Assembly: GCA_035772785.1 (NCBI GenBank) | Contig: JAOCPU010000046.1 | Span: 62,001-126,000, forward strand | Source of the DNA: Phlebiopsis flavidoalba | Lineage: Eukaryota; Basidiomycota; Agaricomycetes; Polyporales; Phanerochaetaceae | DNA length: 64,000 nt | Reading direction: 5' to 3' | Shown: piece after piece, positions 34,071-45,979 of the stretch | Layout: every line of letters starts with the position of its first letter | How positions within the stretch are numbered: position 1 is the stretch's first letter | Translations under genes and position numbers: made by a program | Notes under the pieces: model-generated | Told to the model about the DNA's origin: nothing | What the model saw: the letters and a program-made list of their open reading frames with translations, nothing else | The model's database searches: none

Positions 34071-34986
34071 TGCTCTATCACACCATCCTTTTTCTTCTCG
34101 GTCGTACCTTTTCACCTTCGACCACTTCCCCTTTTTTTGACCCCCATAGATCACCTGCTCTCTCTCTTCCGCCCACGCACGATCACGACGAACTAGATCT
34201 CAGCACAATTTAGATCTCCTCTCGCATAGACTACACCACGCAATTGTTTATTAGCACTGACTTTTTATTCTCGCTCTCCTCGCTTGTCACATCAGTTTGC
34301 TGTTTCGTCGGTCACCGTGTTGTAATACACGCATCTTTATGCTCATTATTTGCTTTTGTGTGTGCGGGCGGCTTGTGAATTGAGGGGCGGTAAGACGATG
34401 CAAGACTACACAGCATGGTGGTAGACTTTCCTCTACCATCATGCTGGTGTTGGTGTCGCACCCGTCACAGTCAATGAGAGCGAACAGAGTGCACTAGATG
34501 GCGTCGTCGTATGCACGAAAGGTGGTGAGGTGAAAGTCGATGCCCTTATTACTGACTCAAGATTTCTAGAGGCATATATACCTTTCCTCGCCCCCGTCCT
34601 CCCCAAACTCCTTAATGGCGAAATCCGCTTGCCCGATCCTCTTACGTGCCTTCCTAGCGTAACCGAGGACAGCTATTGGCAATGCCTGAACCGCACACCC
34701 ACAATCGAAACAGCGTATAGCTTAAGCTTATTCCCTCGACGATGGTACGACCCACACGCCTACGCTCTCGTATCTACACCACAGTCGCCGACCGCCTCTA
34801 CAGACCCCGTAAATTCACGCGCTACTAATAGCCCTCGGCACCGACACTCGCAGCCGCACCAAGGGGTGCACCACACCAACAGAAGACGACGAAGCCAGGA
34901 CCGACGCTCCCGCGTCCGCCTCCATCCCCGCCGACGCTCCGCATTGCTCTTCCCCCCCTACGATACCCCGGGGGGGCCCGCCCCGC
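34071..34986. other. Intergenic with one unclassified open frame
   Basis: 34530-34994 (+) is open for 154 codons, beginning MKVDALITDSRFLEAYIPF and continuing FLAPVLPKLLNGEIRLPDP. The first 90 codons have protein-like composition, but the rest overlaps the 3' part of the F-box gene on the other strand. I cannot name it; it may be a gene remnant. Confidence 0.35.
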
Positions 34987-36543
34987 TCAGATGACGCGCT
35001 CGGGGCGCGTGACGGGCGTGCCCTCGGTCGAGACGTCGACCTTCGAGCACGCGGCGGCGGCGTCGAACGCGCAGAAAGGCGGCGCGTTGGCGAGGTCCGC
35101 GACGGCGTAGAGCGCCTCGGGGAGCACGTTGTGTCCGCGGCGGGGGCGGCCAGCGCGAGGCGGAAGCCTGCGCATGGGGCGGGATAGAAAGCGCGCGCAG
35201 CTGCGCGATGAGCGGCGGCCCAGCCGGGGAGAGCGTGTCGAGGTGCGCGTGCGCAGCGGGTCGCGTGTCGTGGTAGCCGGAGATGGCGAGGGTGATGGTG
35301 AGGGACGTGCAGGGTTGGAGGGAGGAGCGCGAGCATCGGCGGGACGGAACAGAGGCACCATTGGCCGTCGTAGGTGAAGAGGTCGCCGCGTGATGTGTGC
35401 GCCTGCGGTCCACACATGGAGCTCTTTCTCGAGCGTGGTTGAGAGCGGTAAGTGAGGGCAGGCTGAACATTTGCCAGGGGCCCCTGGTGCGCTGCGTCTG
35501 TCAAAAGAGGTAAGCGAGGGCCTGTGCAAGTGCAAGCTGAAGCGGAGGAGGACGTACTGACATGCGCGTAGAACTGTCATCTCCGAGAGGTCAAGGCGCA
35601 GCTCCTTAAGAGTTTTCCCCACAATGCGGAGGAACTGGCCAACGACGGGAGACTCGTTGTCGTCGTTGCATGCAATATCCACCTTGCGGAGGTGCTTCGA
35701 GACGACCGAGTTGATGGCGATGAGGGCCTCGGATGCGCCGATAGGGTGTAATTGGCATGTACAAAGAGTTCCTCGAGATGCAGCCGCTCCGGGAACAATC
35801 GGGCAGCACGGGCGAGGCCTCTGTGTCTCGAGATTAAGGCTCGTGAGGTTGAGTCCCTGCGAAGAGGCCCGAATGCCCAGAGGACCTCGATGAGGTCGCG
35901 GAGGGAGGAATATCTTCGTCGTAGCCAGCTCCTCCGTTACCACTCGCGAGAGCTGTGAGGGCTTCAAGCGGCGTAGGCGGCGGTGGCCAGTCGGACGGAG
36001 TTCGCCCATCCCCGGCCGGCGAGGAGAGAGTTTTGTCCCAGGTGACGTTGTCGAGAATTAAAGCTCGGAGCGCGGGAAGGGTCCTGAGCACGAATGTCAA
36101 TACGTAGGGGCCCAATAGAGCGGAGCTCCTTCGCGTGCTTTTGCGAGAGCACTTCTGACGCGGAAGGTAAGCTGCCGGATGTAGATGCGGATTGTAGGCG
36201 TTCCCTCCAGAAACGCGATTAAACGCGTCAAAGCCCCTCTCGCCGTTTCCCCCCCGCGCACGATGATACTGTGAAAAAGATGATTTCGGCTTGACTCCAC
36301 CATTGACTGCACACGAGCGAGCAGCTCAGTAGAGAGCTTTTATCGTCATGTAAATGATCGATGATGGCGTCCGTGAGCTTCTGTGGGAAGCCCCGAGGGC
36401 GGGGGCGTCTCGTTAAACCGCCAGCGCTGCCAGCCCGCGCACGACGTCGTCTGCTTGCTCGTCGTCGGGTGCCAGTGTGGTGAGAGCAGCTGGGCATCGG
36501 GGAGAGAATCTTGAGCTCTTAGCAAAGGCGAAGCCATCCCCAT
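34987..36543 (-). CDS. F-box protein of the Agaricomycete LRR-like family
   Basis: The F-box reads GFPQKLTDAIIDHLHDDKSS then LLSCSLVCSQW at about 36300-36390 on the - strand. It is followed after an intron by VESSRNHLFHSIIVRGGET, LTRLIAFLEGTPTIRIYIRQ and L. This is the standard opening of the expanded F-box family of mushroom-forming fungi (F-box, then SRxHLF, then the YIRxL strand). Leucine-rich repeat-like segments follow: VLRTLPALRALILDNVTW, LNLTSLNLE, HLRKVDIACNDDNESPVVG and TLKELRLDLSEM. The C-terminus LANAPPFCAFDAAAACSKVD ends at a stop at 34987-34989. The start is most likely within 36530-36543 (MASPLLRAQDSLPDAQ), which needs one frame correction before the F-box. Such proteins are SCF substrate receptors whose targets are mostly unknown. 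Confidence 0.8.
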
Positions 36544-38027
36544 CGGTGAGCCTCCTCAAGGCTGCCTCAAGGCGCCGTCTGCGAGCACGCGATCGATAGC
36601 ATCAGCCCCAGAGGGGTGGCCGTCCGGAGCTGCCTCAGCTCTGAGCGGCGTTCGCGCTTCCGACGTGCCTGCCATCCGACAAACTGGCTCGAACGGCCTT
36701 GCCCCATCACGCATGGACGAGGAGAGAAGTCGGCTATTGAAGGGCTTTGTAAACGCCGTCTGGTCCGCGTCGGCATTGTCGCACGGATGTGGGACGTACT
36801 ACGTCAGGGCTCCGTTAGGTGCAGCTGCGAGATGAGGAAACGCGCAGGAACCTTCTGTTTCCGAAGAGCGTCTCGAGCTATGGCCGCGATGACGAAGGGC
36901 CACAGGGTCCTTTGTTCGCAGTTCGTAACCGACTTCCGAGGTCGAGACCGCTTGATCAAAAGGGGCCCGTTGGGTGCCGTTAAGCTATCCAAAGAACGAC
37001 AAGACTCAGTCACTGGCGGCCATAGTCCGACTTCCGGCGATCCTCAACCTCACCATTGTTATATTTGTGTGGGAGTGTTGAGACATGAAGCGGTGCTTTT
37101 GCAGGGCTGAGGGCCCGATCCGTCCACACTTGATGCGACCGCAAACATGTGCGCTCAGCATACGTTTGGAACGATTGTGGCGTTCCGGGATTTTGCGGTA
37201 CGTTGCGGTACGGTCACCCGTGCCAAGCTGAGGCTTGATATACGCATCCGCAGGAGACTCTTAGCCTACTAACCATATATCATCTCGCGCATCCGCCTTA
37301 ACGTAGTCTTCCACGGGAGCCGCAGTCCTAGTCAGGCTTCATAAAACCCGCAGATCCACGGCTTTTCGTTCAGCTCCTCACTGACGTAGAGAGTCAGTAC
37401 TGCTTGACGTAAGTTTACGCAGCAAACGCTACTTGACCGGCCATGCTGGACTAGATCACCGTGCTCTAGAGCATTCTAGGTTATAAAAGGATGTAAGGTT
37501 CGACCGGGTTTGGTGTTTTACCGGCACTATTGTAAAGTGTGCGAGGCTCTGATTCAGCAATGGTATGCAGTCGTGCGGCCTGTTTTCTCTCTTTGGCAGA
37601 TTCATCGGAGGAGTCGAGGGGGAGCAACAGGATGAGTATGCGTCCCCTGAACATGCTTGGGATGATCTATTTGCTGCGAGGATTGAGCAAATTTCCGGAT
37701 TTCTCGAGGGATATGGCTATGATGAAAGAAGCTTAATGGTTAAAATGAAACTTCGATTGAAGTGGGCTACAGAATGACGAGCGGGGTTTGCGCTTGTGGG
37801 CGTATTTGAGTCGGAGACAGAACGCCCGGGACACGGAAGGAGACTCCGCCTGATCGCAAGCGCCGCGGCAGCCGGGGACGACTTGACTGCGAACGAGCTC
37901 ATGCACTCCATCCCACGCAGGCCGTTATCGATTACCAATCTCGTATCCGATGCCCTCAGAGTCACACAACGAGCCTCTCTCTCCCCGCCGTGCACGACGC
38001 TGAGATACCTAGTATAACGCAGAGTCC
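36544..38027. other. Intergenic with a possible short upstream gene
   Basis: 36616-37110 is open on the + strand but has no similarity. A TATAAAA at 37482-37488 precedes an ATG at 37565 that opens a 70-codon frame (MQSCGLFSLFGRFIGGVEGE, then EQISGFLEGYGYDERSLM). The composition looks protein-like, but I do not recognise it. It may be a small gene or an upstream exon. Confidence 0.35.
37482..37488 (+). promoter_or_regulatory. TATA-like box TATAAAA
   Basis: This motif lies 77 bases before the ATG at 37565 and 540 bases before the desulfurase-like start. It suits the short frame at 37565 better than the enzyme gene. Confidence 0.4.
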
Positions 38028-39630
38028 ATGGCGAACGATCAGCTCGACCCTCGCCCGCGGGTTCGCGCAACCCAGTTCCCCTCCCTCGCTTCAGGATACA
38101 TCTTTCGCTGACAACGCAGGAGGCTCTCAGTGCCGTTGCAAGCGCTGCCGAACGTATCACGGACTATCTGCTCAACACCAATGTCCAACTCGGGGCGGAC
38201 TACTCGGTCTCTGTGAAGAGCACACAACGCGTTGCGGACGGTGTGGAGGCGGCACGAGGCAAGGCAACTCTTCAATCGACTCAAGGAGCGTCAGATGAGG
38301 TTTCACCACGGTAGCAGCCTCAACGATGCTCGCTGAAAATCTCGCAGCGAGCGTTGGAGACGGATGTGCTAGAGGGCCGAAGAGATCATTGTGACGGGAG
38401 AGCACGAACGGTACTTATGTCCCTGCCTCACCTATGACAGAGCTCTCATCTATCATTTCTATCAGCTAACGGCGGTCCATGGAAGAAGCTTGCCGCACGC
38501 AGGGCAACTGGGCATCCACTGTAAAGTTCTGGCATGCCACTCAGATCCCCTTTATCCCCCAAACAATCCCTACGCAGTCTCTCTTCAACTTGAGACGGTC
38601 CTCCCTCTCTCCACCTCCTAAGACGCGTCTTGTCGCCTTCACCGGCTGCTCCAACATCCTTGGAACGATTGTACCCGTGAAGGAATACACAGCTGCCATA
38701 CACTCCGCGCTCGCGCACAGGAGCCTAGGCGTCGCGCAAAATTGGAGATCTCTGTCGACTGTGTGGCATATGCCCCGCATCGGAGGATCCGACGTGCAGG
38801 ATTTGGATGTCGATTATTGCTTCTTCTCGATGTATAAGGTACGTCAAGCTTTTGTTTGTTGAACCATACTCACCATGGTGAGCAGGTGTACGGTCCCCAC
38901 ATCGGCGCCCTCTACACCCGACTTGCAAACCCTCCAAACATCCCTCCAAGCCCTTTACGCACCACTTCCGCCCCGTGGCTGACCAAGTCATACAAGCTAC
39001 AGCCTGGTGGCCCCGGGATATGAGCTCGTGTACTGGGTCTGTGTGTACAGCTGTGCCTGACTACCTACGCGTTCCCCTGTCCGCTTCCAAAGCTACTCTC
39101 GAAGACAGCATGGGGCTAAAAATCCGGCGCACGAACAGACCCTCGTCAAGCCGCTTCTGGAGTATCTCCACGAGCAAGGAGAGCCGGGGACGTGTGAGGA
39201 TAGTCGTCCCCACCCGGCCCCGAATGTCATACACCTCCCACGGCGCCTCACCTGACCAGTGGCGCTCTGACAGTGTCACGTTTTCGTTGTGGTGGGGGAG
39301 GACAAGCCGATTAAATGTTTAAGAGAGAAGGATGTCGGTTCGCCGTGTTTGATTCACAGGATAAGGAACTGTACGTTACTGCTATTGCCCTTGCCTATCG
39401 CGTGGTGTATACTTAGCAGATATGCCGTATGATTGGCTATTCACGTTCGCGTGGACACTTCCTCTTATCTGCAATTTATAACCCTCGAGCTCGAGTACTC
39501 TCAGGCCCCCAAGATCGATATTGATGATGCTGTGGTTCGCATCTCCCTCGTACACCTATAATACAAGTCTGAGGATGGTCCAGACCGATTATCAAGATCT
39601 TCGAAGAGGGCTTCTCGCGTAAAAGTGAAT
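38028..39630 (+). CDS. Cysteine-desulfurase-like protein (class V aminotransferase, fungal SelA/CsdL-like)
   Basis: PLP enzyme fold of the cysteine desulfurase family. The physiological substrate of this fungal subgroup is not settled. Start at ATG 38028: QFPSLASGYIF then ADNAGGSQ (one base out), AAERITDYLLNTNVQLGADY and SVSVKSTQRVADGVEAARG; STMLAENLAASVG; EEIIVTGEHE; KTRLVAFTGCSNILGTIVPV; DLDVDYCFFSMYK, with the PLP Lys immediately before an intron; VYGPHIGALYTR; SYKLQPGGPGYELVY; AHEQTLVKPLLEYLHEQGE; VFVVVGEDKPIK; APKIDIDDAVVRISLVH; and IIKIFEEGFS near 39590-39620. All family blocks are present in order over about 430 residues. Frames shift repeatedly and the stop is not certain. A second, truncated copy lies at 16250-17140 on the opposite strand. 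Confidence 0.87.
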
Positions 39631-40035
39631 CATTACCAAACATTTACAATGAGCTTGAGCATTCTACCATTGCCTGTACTGCCCTTTGTCTATTTTGACT
39701 CGAACCATGACCCAAAGTCGAGGTTATTTTTATGATCCGTACCGGCCTCCCACTTGTTCTAACATTTTATACAACCACTTACAAATCAAGAAACGACATA
39801 TTTTTAATTGTACTTGCATCCAGTACCTTGCCTTCATCTGGGACTACGACTGATGATGTGCCTCCGTCCACAGATCCGGACGTACAATGACAACAGCTGT
39901 CACACGGCCCGTGGGCTGAAGCCATAAAATAAAACCGTTGTGGGCATCCTTATCTCCGGCAGCTCATCGTCAACCGCAAGTCTCGAGAACGGTCGTACAA
40001 TGCCTTCACCTTGCCCCCTCATGTCCTCGGTAGCC
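39631..40035. other. Intergenic
   Basis: AT-richer spacer between two convergent genes (desulfurase-like on +, monooxygenase on -). Nothing is recognised. Confidence 0.5.
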
Positions 40036-42010
40036 TCAGCGAAGTAATAATCTTACAAGTCGAGCGGGGAGGAGCTTCGTTATGAAGGGTGTGTGACGAA
40101 CTCGAAGAGATCCTTCCACCGCGCCCGCGAACGCATGGGCCCTCCTCGATACATGCCGTGCGAAACTAGCACGAGCGAAGCTCGAGGGGGGGGGGCAGGA
40201 TCGGGCCCGCGCAGGTTCGCTCGCGAATATCAGCACGCTGAACTTTGCGCCTCGACACGAAGAGGGTCCGCTACAGATATCCGACGCTGTCGCACCAGCC
40301 GAACAGCGATCCTCGGGTTTCGGGGCCCGTTACGTCCCCACTTGACTACCGTCGGCAGTATGGCCCTGTACTGTTGTAATCCTCGCGTCTTCAACGTCAG
40401 CGGTGCGGTTCATCGGGGGGCGCGCCTGAGCGCGTGGGATTGAGCACACGTGTTGCGAGTAGTCGCAGTCGACACCGAGGAGGAATCCGCTGTTGTGTTG
40501 GGCGTAGAGCAGAAACGCGCCAGCGAGGAAGCGTTTGTCCGGGTCTTCGACGGCGTCCTCGGGGTTTTCGGCCACGACGGGGCGTGGGCCGTCCTCGCGA
40601 TCCTCAGTACCGGACGCCGCCCATGGGCGGATGGCGGCACGTCGGAAGTGGTTGTGAAGCGCAGGTAAGTGCCCCGTCATTGGTTTGCGATGAATGCGCG
40701 CTCTCTGCGTGCCCCGACGTCGCTCCTGCGTAATAGGTCGGCCTACAGCGAGCAACCGCTCCCCCCCCCATTCCGACGAGGTTTGCTCGTCCTGTGCAAA
40801 GCGAGGCCGAGTTTCCAGCCGATGGTGGCCGCGTCGAGGATGGAGGCATTTAACCCGAAAGCGCCCATCACGCTGCCCCTTTCAGACCCAAGTGTGGACA
40901 TGGTCTTCATGCGCTCGAAGGAGACCCATCACCCGCGACGATTTGTGGAGCGAAGTCGAGGAGGAGAGACGGGAGGAGCGCGTACCAAGCATCACCTGTA
41001 AGATGTACGCGGTTTCTTTGTACGTGTATGTCTCCGCGACGTCGCGCTCGGAAACTGATCAATATTCAACTGTTAGAGTCAGGTCCAGCGACAAAATGGC
41101 ACGTACTCTTCCAGATGGGCGAACCACGAGATCGGAGATGCGATCCTAATCTGTATACGGCTCGAAGATACGGTTCGCCTGCGCACCAGGACTTTCCTCG
41201 GGACCATACAAGTGAGGCTTCCTGTGTCCAATCCTGTCCCCTTCTGCAAGTTTTTCCTTACCAACGACGCCGTTAGGGTCAATCCTGAACGTATAGCCCG
41301 CATCATTTCCGTCCCTCGCGAGGGACTCACACACGCAGAGCCTCCGTGTTTGGAGCTTCACATACGGACTTGCTCTAAGCAATGGATGTGAGATGCACAT
41401 CCCCGGACAAGAAAGAAGCGGAGTACGAACCCGAAGATGCCGAAGTGAGGATAGGTACGAATTCGAATACAGCATCGATGATAACCCAGTAGATGCCCGT
41501 CGAGACACCATGGAAGTCGATCTTCAGCTGTTTGCGGATGGCGTCAGACGACGCCCACATCTGCACAAACTGAGATGCTTGCATCGGACAAACTTCCTCC
41601 TCGCACCGTACTTCACATTCACCAGCGTCGCACGGACCTTATAACTCGCCGACCGGGAGACCGCGTCCTCGCCTCGTCGTCGACAACGAACTCATTCACA
41701 CGTTGAACGAGCAGTGGCCGCGGGGTCGACAATCCTACGTGGTGGCGTAGCAGGTCGCGCAGATAACACCTGCTCGCGAATGCAGTGCTGCGGTCGTTTT
41801 TTGACGTCGAGGTCGAATCCGACCGGGTAACGCGAGTCTCGCTCATATTGCGAGTCTCGGAAGATGAGGTTTGCGCGCATCTTTCCACACAAGCAGCTGT
41901 ACGCGTGATCACCACGCCCGTGCGGCACCGCGAAGTCTGTCGCGAGACCCCAGTGCTCGAGACGAGAGCATCTCAAGGTACCGCGGGTGCACGCTGTCTG
42001 CGCGGCCAAT
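40036..42010 (-). CDS. FAD-dependent phenol-hydroxylase-like monooxygenase, badly interrupted
   Basis: Class A flavoprotein monooxygenase that would hydroxylate phenolic rings using NAD(P)H and O2. On the - strand: GRADSVHPRYLEMLSSRALG (family block GRADGIQPRTLEIL) at about 41945-42003; AIRKQLKIDFHGVSTGIYWV then IIDAVFEF (family: S-VRKQLGIxxxG...WGVxDxVP) at 41475-41545; RIDPNGVVGKEKLAEGD; GLNASILDAATIGWKLGLAL at about 40800-40850, which is the FAD-binding GMNxSxxDxxNLxWKL block; then DPDKRFLAGAFLL, ARITTVQGHTADGS and FNVLIFASE, matching the C-terminal thioredoxin-like domain. The N-terminal Rossmann GxGxxG segment, expected at about 42010-42150, is not recognisable. Many stops and frame changes are present, more than in its neighbours, so it may be a genuine pseudogene. 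It is a possible tailoring enzyme for the PKS product, by context only. Confidence 0.75.
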
Positions 42011-45000
42011 GAGCGAACGCATGTGGACCTTCGGATTTGTCTGTGTCGCGCGGCTCAGACGTCAAGGCGATGAGGAGGGCGCCAAAATTCACCAAACCAA
42101 CAATGCGGAAGGAGCAGCCTTGTCGGAGCATCGAAAAGAGAAATTGCGACCCTGCAAACCGGTGAGGGGGACCGGCTGCATCCCACCGAAGGTCAGGCCT
42201 ACACCCTCAGCAATATACAGTTTTTACTCGCCGCCGCATATCAAGACGGTCGACCTCCTTTTCTTTCTTGAACCACTTCGGTGGGCCCTAGGCGGGACAG
42301 TTCGCTCCCATTCATCACCGTAGGGAAGGTGGTGTGCTCATGGAACGCCCCATACTCGCTATACCAACTTTCGTAGCGGAGTCGGCACCGGAACACTTTA
42401 GGGTCCTTTGTAGCTCGCTTCCTGCTCGAATTGGACAGTATTTCCGTGGGACATTTCCAATGACAGCGGGCTGGTGTCTGGCACCATTCACCGACCGCGC
42501 CGTTTAGGCGGTGGGGTGAGCGGTCGCCAAGGAGCAGAAGCTCGAGAGTTGAGAGCCAGTGCCTCATACGCTTCAACGCGAGTGTTGTGCGAAGACCATT
42601 CTCGTACGTGCACAAATGCTGCGGGCCAGGATACTTGGGCTCTTGGGCCCATTCTGTGCGCGCGGACGTGGAGATGGTTGAGGGACCTCCACGAGGGGGC
42701 TACGAGATGCTTAAAAACTCCTCGCTCAAACACTTTGATTAGAAGCTAGTCTTCAACCCAGCCTTGGTCGATATCTGCCAGCCTGAGGAGGACCACCTCC
42801 ACGGCAGCTATAGCTTATAAATATCAAGTGGGTTCTTGACCCACCGCTTTAATCCGAAGAGAGTGCCCGACCGCAGCCGGGTTATCATTAGCAGTTGCAC
42901 TACCAGCGTTCCACCTAGCTATCGTATGTGGGTCCGTAATGGCTTTACGACACTGAGGGGGTCTATCATTCCTGTTCCTGGACGAAGCCTCCCGTATAAG
43001 TTTCAGTCCGTCCCTGATTCCTAATTGCGATAGCATGTTCCACACCCACAATTCGTCCCACTTTTCGTCGTGCATGAATCTCGCATTAATATCGCAAACT
43101 CCTGATTTATAAGATTCATGCGACAGAGAATTTCCACAGTGCCCTAGCTCGAGATGAAAACTGGGGGAGAGGTCAGCACAAAAAAGCACCGTGACTATGG
43201 CCACGGCGACAGTCACACGTCCCAAGGCAGATGGTTTGAATGAAATATACCTATAGGGCGACGTACCTCCCATCGCAATGCTTCAAGGCGATGTCATGTC
43301 CATCATGATGGGGTTTGAAGTTTTCCTCGACAATGGTGATTACTCTGAGATCTCAACTGGAGCGGGTCTGAGAGCAAGTAACTGTCGATTGTTTCTCAGA
43401 ACATCATCATACAGGTCCTTCATATTTCCGACAGGCTGGACGTGACGACAATGGGGAAATTGTGCTCAACAACATGCCATTGCGCTCGAATCCGCCGAAG
43501 GGAAGTGGGACTAACCGCTCAGTCCCATAAGTCTCGCTGTAGTATGAGAGCTGTGATTAGAATTGTGAATCAATCAGCGTATCCTCGCGTCCTTTTTTTC
43601 TGTGAGCGTGGGAGCTTGGTCATAGGACGTTCGCCGTGTCCTCGCCTTGGCGGCATCGGCATAGTGCAACGCTCGCGAGAAGCCACGCCAGCCCTGTTTG
43701 GGTGTCCCCGGCCCCGACATGGTGCACTGTGATTAATGTCAATGAAATTTGGCAACATCATTGTAGGATTCCTACTGGGGTATGATTTGTCTTCTCGGCG
43801 CGCCATCCACCGATGTGTTGCCACTGGAGTGCGATTTTGTCCGAATCGCCAAATGAATCGTATTCGTATTGAGTCCCTGGTCAAAGATTTGTTGCGTGAC
43901 TATTCCTGAAATGTGTACTATCGAAGAAAATACACAACGCAGTTAGGAACCTCACCCGAGTGCTTCGACTCTTTCCCATCTAGGATGCACCTGTGCACGT
44001 GTTGCTAGCAATTCGGACTGTGAGTCGGCCCCCCACCAATGGTGACTCTATCGTAAAACGTGAATTGATCCACTTCCGTGGCACGGAGCTACATAGATTC
44101 AGGTGATTTCATGTTCGGTTCAGCTAGGGAGCACTCACTGGCATTCGAATTCTCCGACATATGACCCACGTTCTGTAGCTCCTCGACGCCCGAGGGAGAA
44201 CGGTGAGGAGCGAAGCGGCCGCAAGCAATTCATTTCCAACCGTGTAGGTAGAGTGGGGCGGCTGTCCAGCTGCTCGGGTGGGGGGCAGCAGAAAGCAGGT
44301 GTTGAAACCTAGCTTGCGAGAAGATGTAGGTGATAGGACCTCTAAGATGGTTTATCAATTCCACGAGGTAATTCCAACAATAAAGTTGATTTGATTACTC
44401 TGGCAGCGGCGGAATGTCATGAGGCTGGCTTGTGGTGGAGTCCACTGGAGGATAACTGGTTCACGGGATTGGCGGGAGGGAGATGTGATAGTCGAGCCCC
44501 ACTGAAATGGGGTAACGTTTAATAGTACACCAATGGAGGATTTAGGTGTGGGCATTGGAATCACACACCCCGAACATGGTGTGTAGGCATTGGGCGGAGA
44601 CCCACTGTTGACCTCGTTCTTGTGATGCGTTCGACGACGAAGCCATTGTCGCGGGACGGAGGCAATACAGCTCAGCCGGAGGCCAAGTCGGAGACCCTCG
44701 CTGGGAGAGTGAAAGAGTAAATCCCGGTTCGGGTAGGGGTTTGGTAGGGAAACCGTCAGTTACCGCCCGAAATGGCCTTGGCATCGACCCATCAGTAATA
44801 CGAATGTGGGGCAACAGAAGAACTTGTGGTGGAGTCTTCTTGCATGGGCGCCATTTCCGGTCGCTATTGGCCTCGCCAGCGAAGGACCGACTACGAACGG
44901 GCTTGAATCCTCGCGGAGAAGAAACCGTCGATGGTAGCTATGAGGCACTGTCTGTCAGTCGTTTGCATATGTCGTGGTGTAGTCTAACGCACCTAGGCGC

Positions 45001-45979
45001 GGAGGAGATGGAGGAGAATCCGACGACATGGTGAGTGATTAATGGGGGTACACGAGGAAGATGTTTCTCGACCAGCAGCACGTCCTGCCATTGCCTGGCA
45101 CTGGCGTCCACATCTGATCTTGATATGACGGCCATAGGCAAGGAGATGAGCAGCTACTTAGCTGAAATCCAAACTGTTGGGTCAATGTGGGCCTGTGTCT
45201 CAACAACAGAGATGCTCACTTGTCGTTGGACTCGTGATTTATTCAAACTCACAACTAGACGACGCTAACCGTTCGCAAATTTTTTTTTTTTTTCCTGTGC
45301 CGCATTTTCCCACAGCACACCCCCATCATGCAACTCCTTGATTCTGGAATGTCAGCTTATGAGTACTTTTTATTCCCGTTTATGCTGTGTAGAGCAGATT
45401 CAGACTGGCAGGCAGGATCGCTGTGTAAATGTATGTGAAAAAGATTGAATTGTTCTTTAGCGGACCATAAAAAAGTAGTCTACATATGAAATAAATCCAT
45501 CAGACTGACGTTCCGCCCGCTGACCCGTTCCAGTACGACTGCAAGCAGCGCGCTCCGGAAACGTGCCAAGTCCACGTCCTCGAGACGCGCGTTCCCGAAG
45601 GAACGCAGCCATAGTTCTCGGTATGACGGGGGAAACGCGGATGTCATCGACTGGACTTGAAGGATGTGGCATGTGTAAAACATGCGAGACTCGAGTTGAG
45701 AAACTATAAAATAGATCCTAGCTGAGTATGCTTCTAAGGAAACAACGAAGGCTGAGGCGAGAAATTTATACGAGTGTGTTTAGGGCAGGGTGATGAGGCG
45801 TGGGAAAGAGCGCGATGGTCCCGACCTGTTGCCGCTGCTGGCCTATCCGGAACGACCGCCGTTGACGCAGCGGCCAAAGCCTCACCTATCCCGACCTTTC
45901 TACCCGTGTGCGTGCACTGCCTGCTACACTGCGGTTTATGTCCTGGCACGACATTTTGATCTAGCAGTTTATTGTACAA
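42011..45979. other. 4-kb region without firmly identified genes
   Basis: On the - strand, 42241-42733 gives leucine-rich peptides (RSLNHLHVRAHRMGPRAQ, MRHWLSTLELLLLGD), reminiscent of the tail of an F-box protein. 42824-43273 opens with a hydrophobic stretch (VTVAVAIVTVLFCADL) that could be a signal anchor. On the + strand, 44741-45268 has two adjacent frames with protein-like text. None matches a family I know. A T-run lies at 45281-45294. Confidence 0.35.
42824..43273 (-). CDS. Hypothetical protein with N-terminal hydrophobic segment
   Basis: A 149-codon frame. Residues 18-33 (RVTVAVAIVTVLFCAD) form a hydrophobic helix after Lys and Arg, consistent with a signal peptide or anchor. The remainder (FMHDEKWDELWVWNMLSQLG and so on) shows no domain. 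It is not supported by splice sites or context, and could be a chance frame. Confidence 0.25.
   Translation of the reverse strand: MGGTSPYRYISFKPSALGRVTVAVAIVTVLFCADLSPSFHLELGHCGNSLSHESYKSGVCDINARFMHDEKWDELWVWNMLSQLGIRDGLKLIREASSRNRNDRPPQCRKAITDPHTIARWNAGSATANDNPAAVGHSLRIKAVGQEPT

Noticed and set aside
36616..37110. 164-codon frame on the + strand
   Set aside because: Cys/Arg-rich, no similarity, no plausible splice context or promoter.
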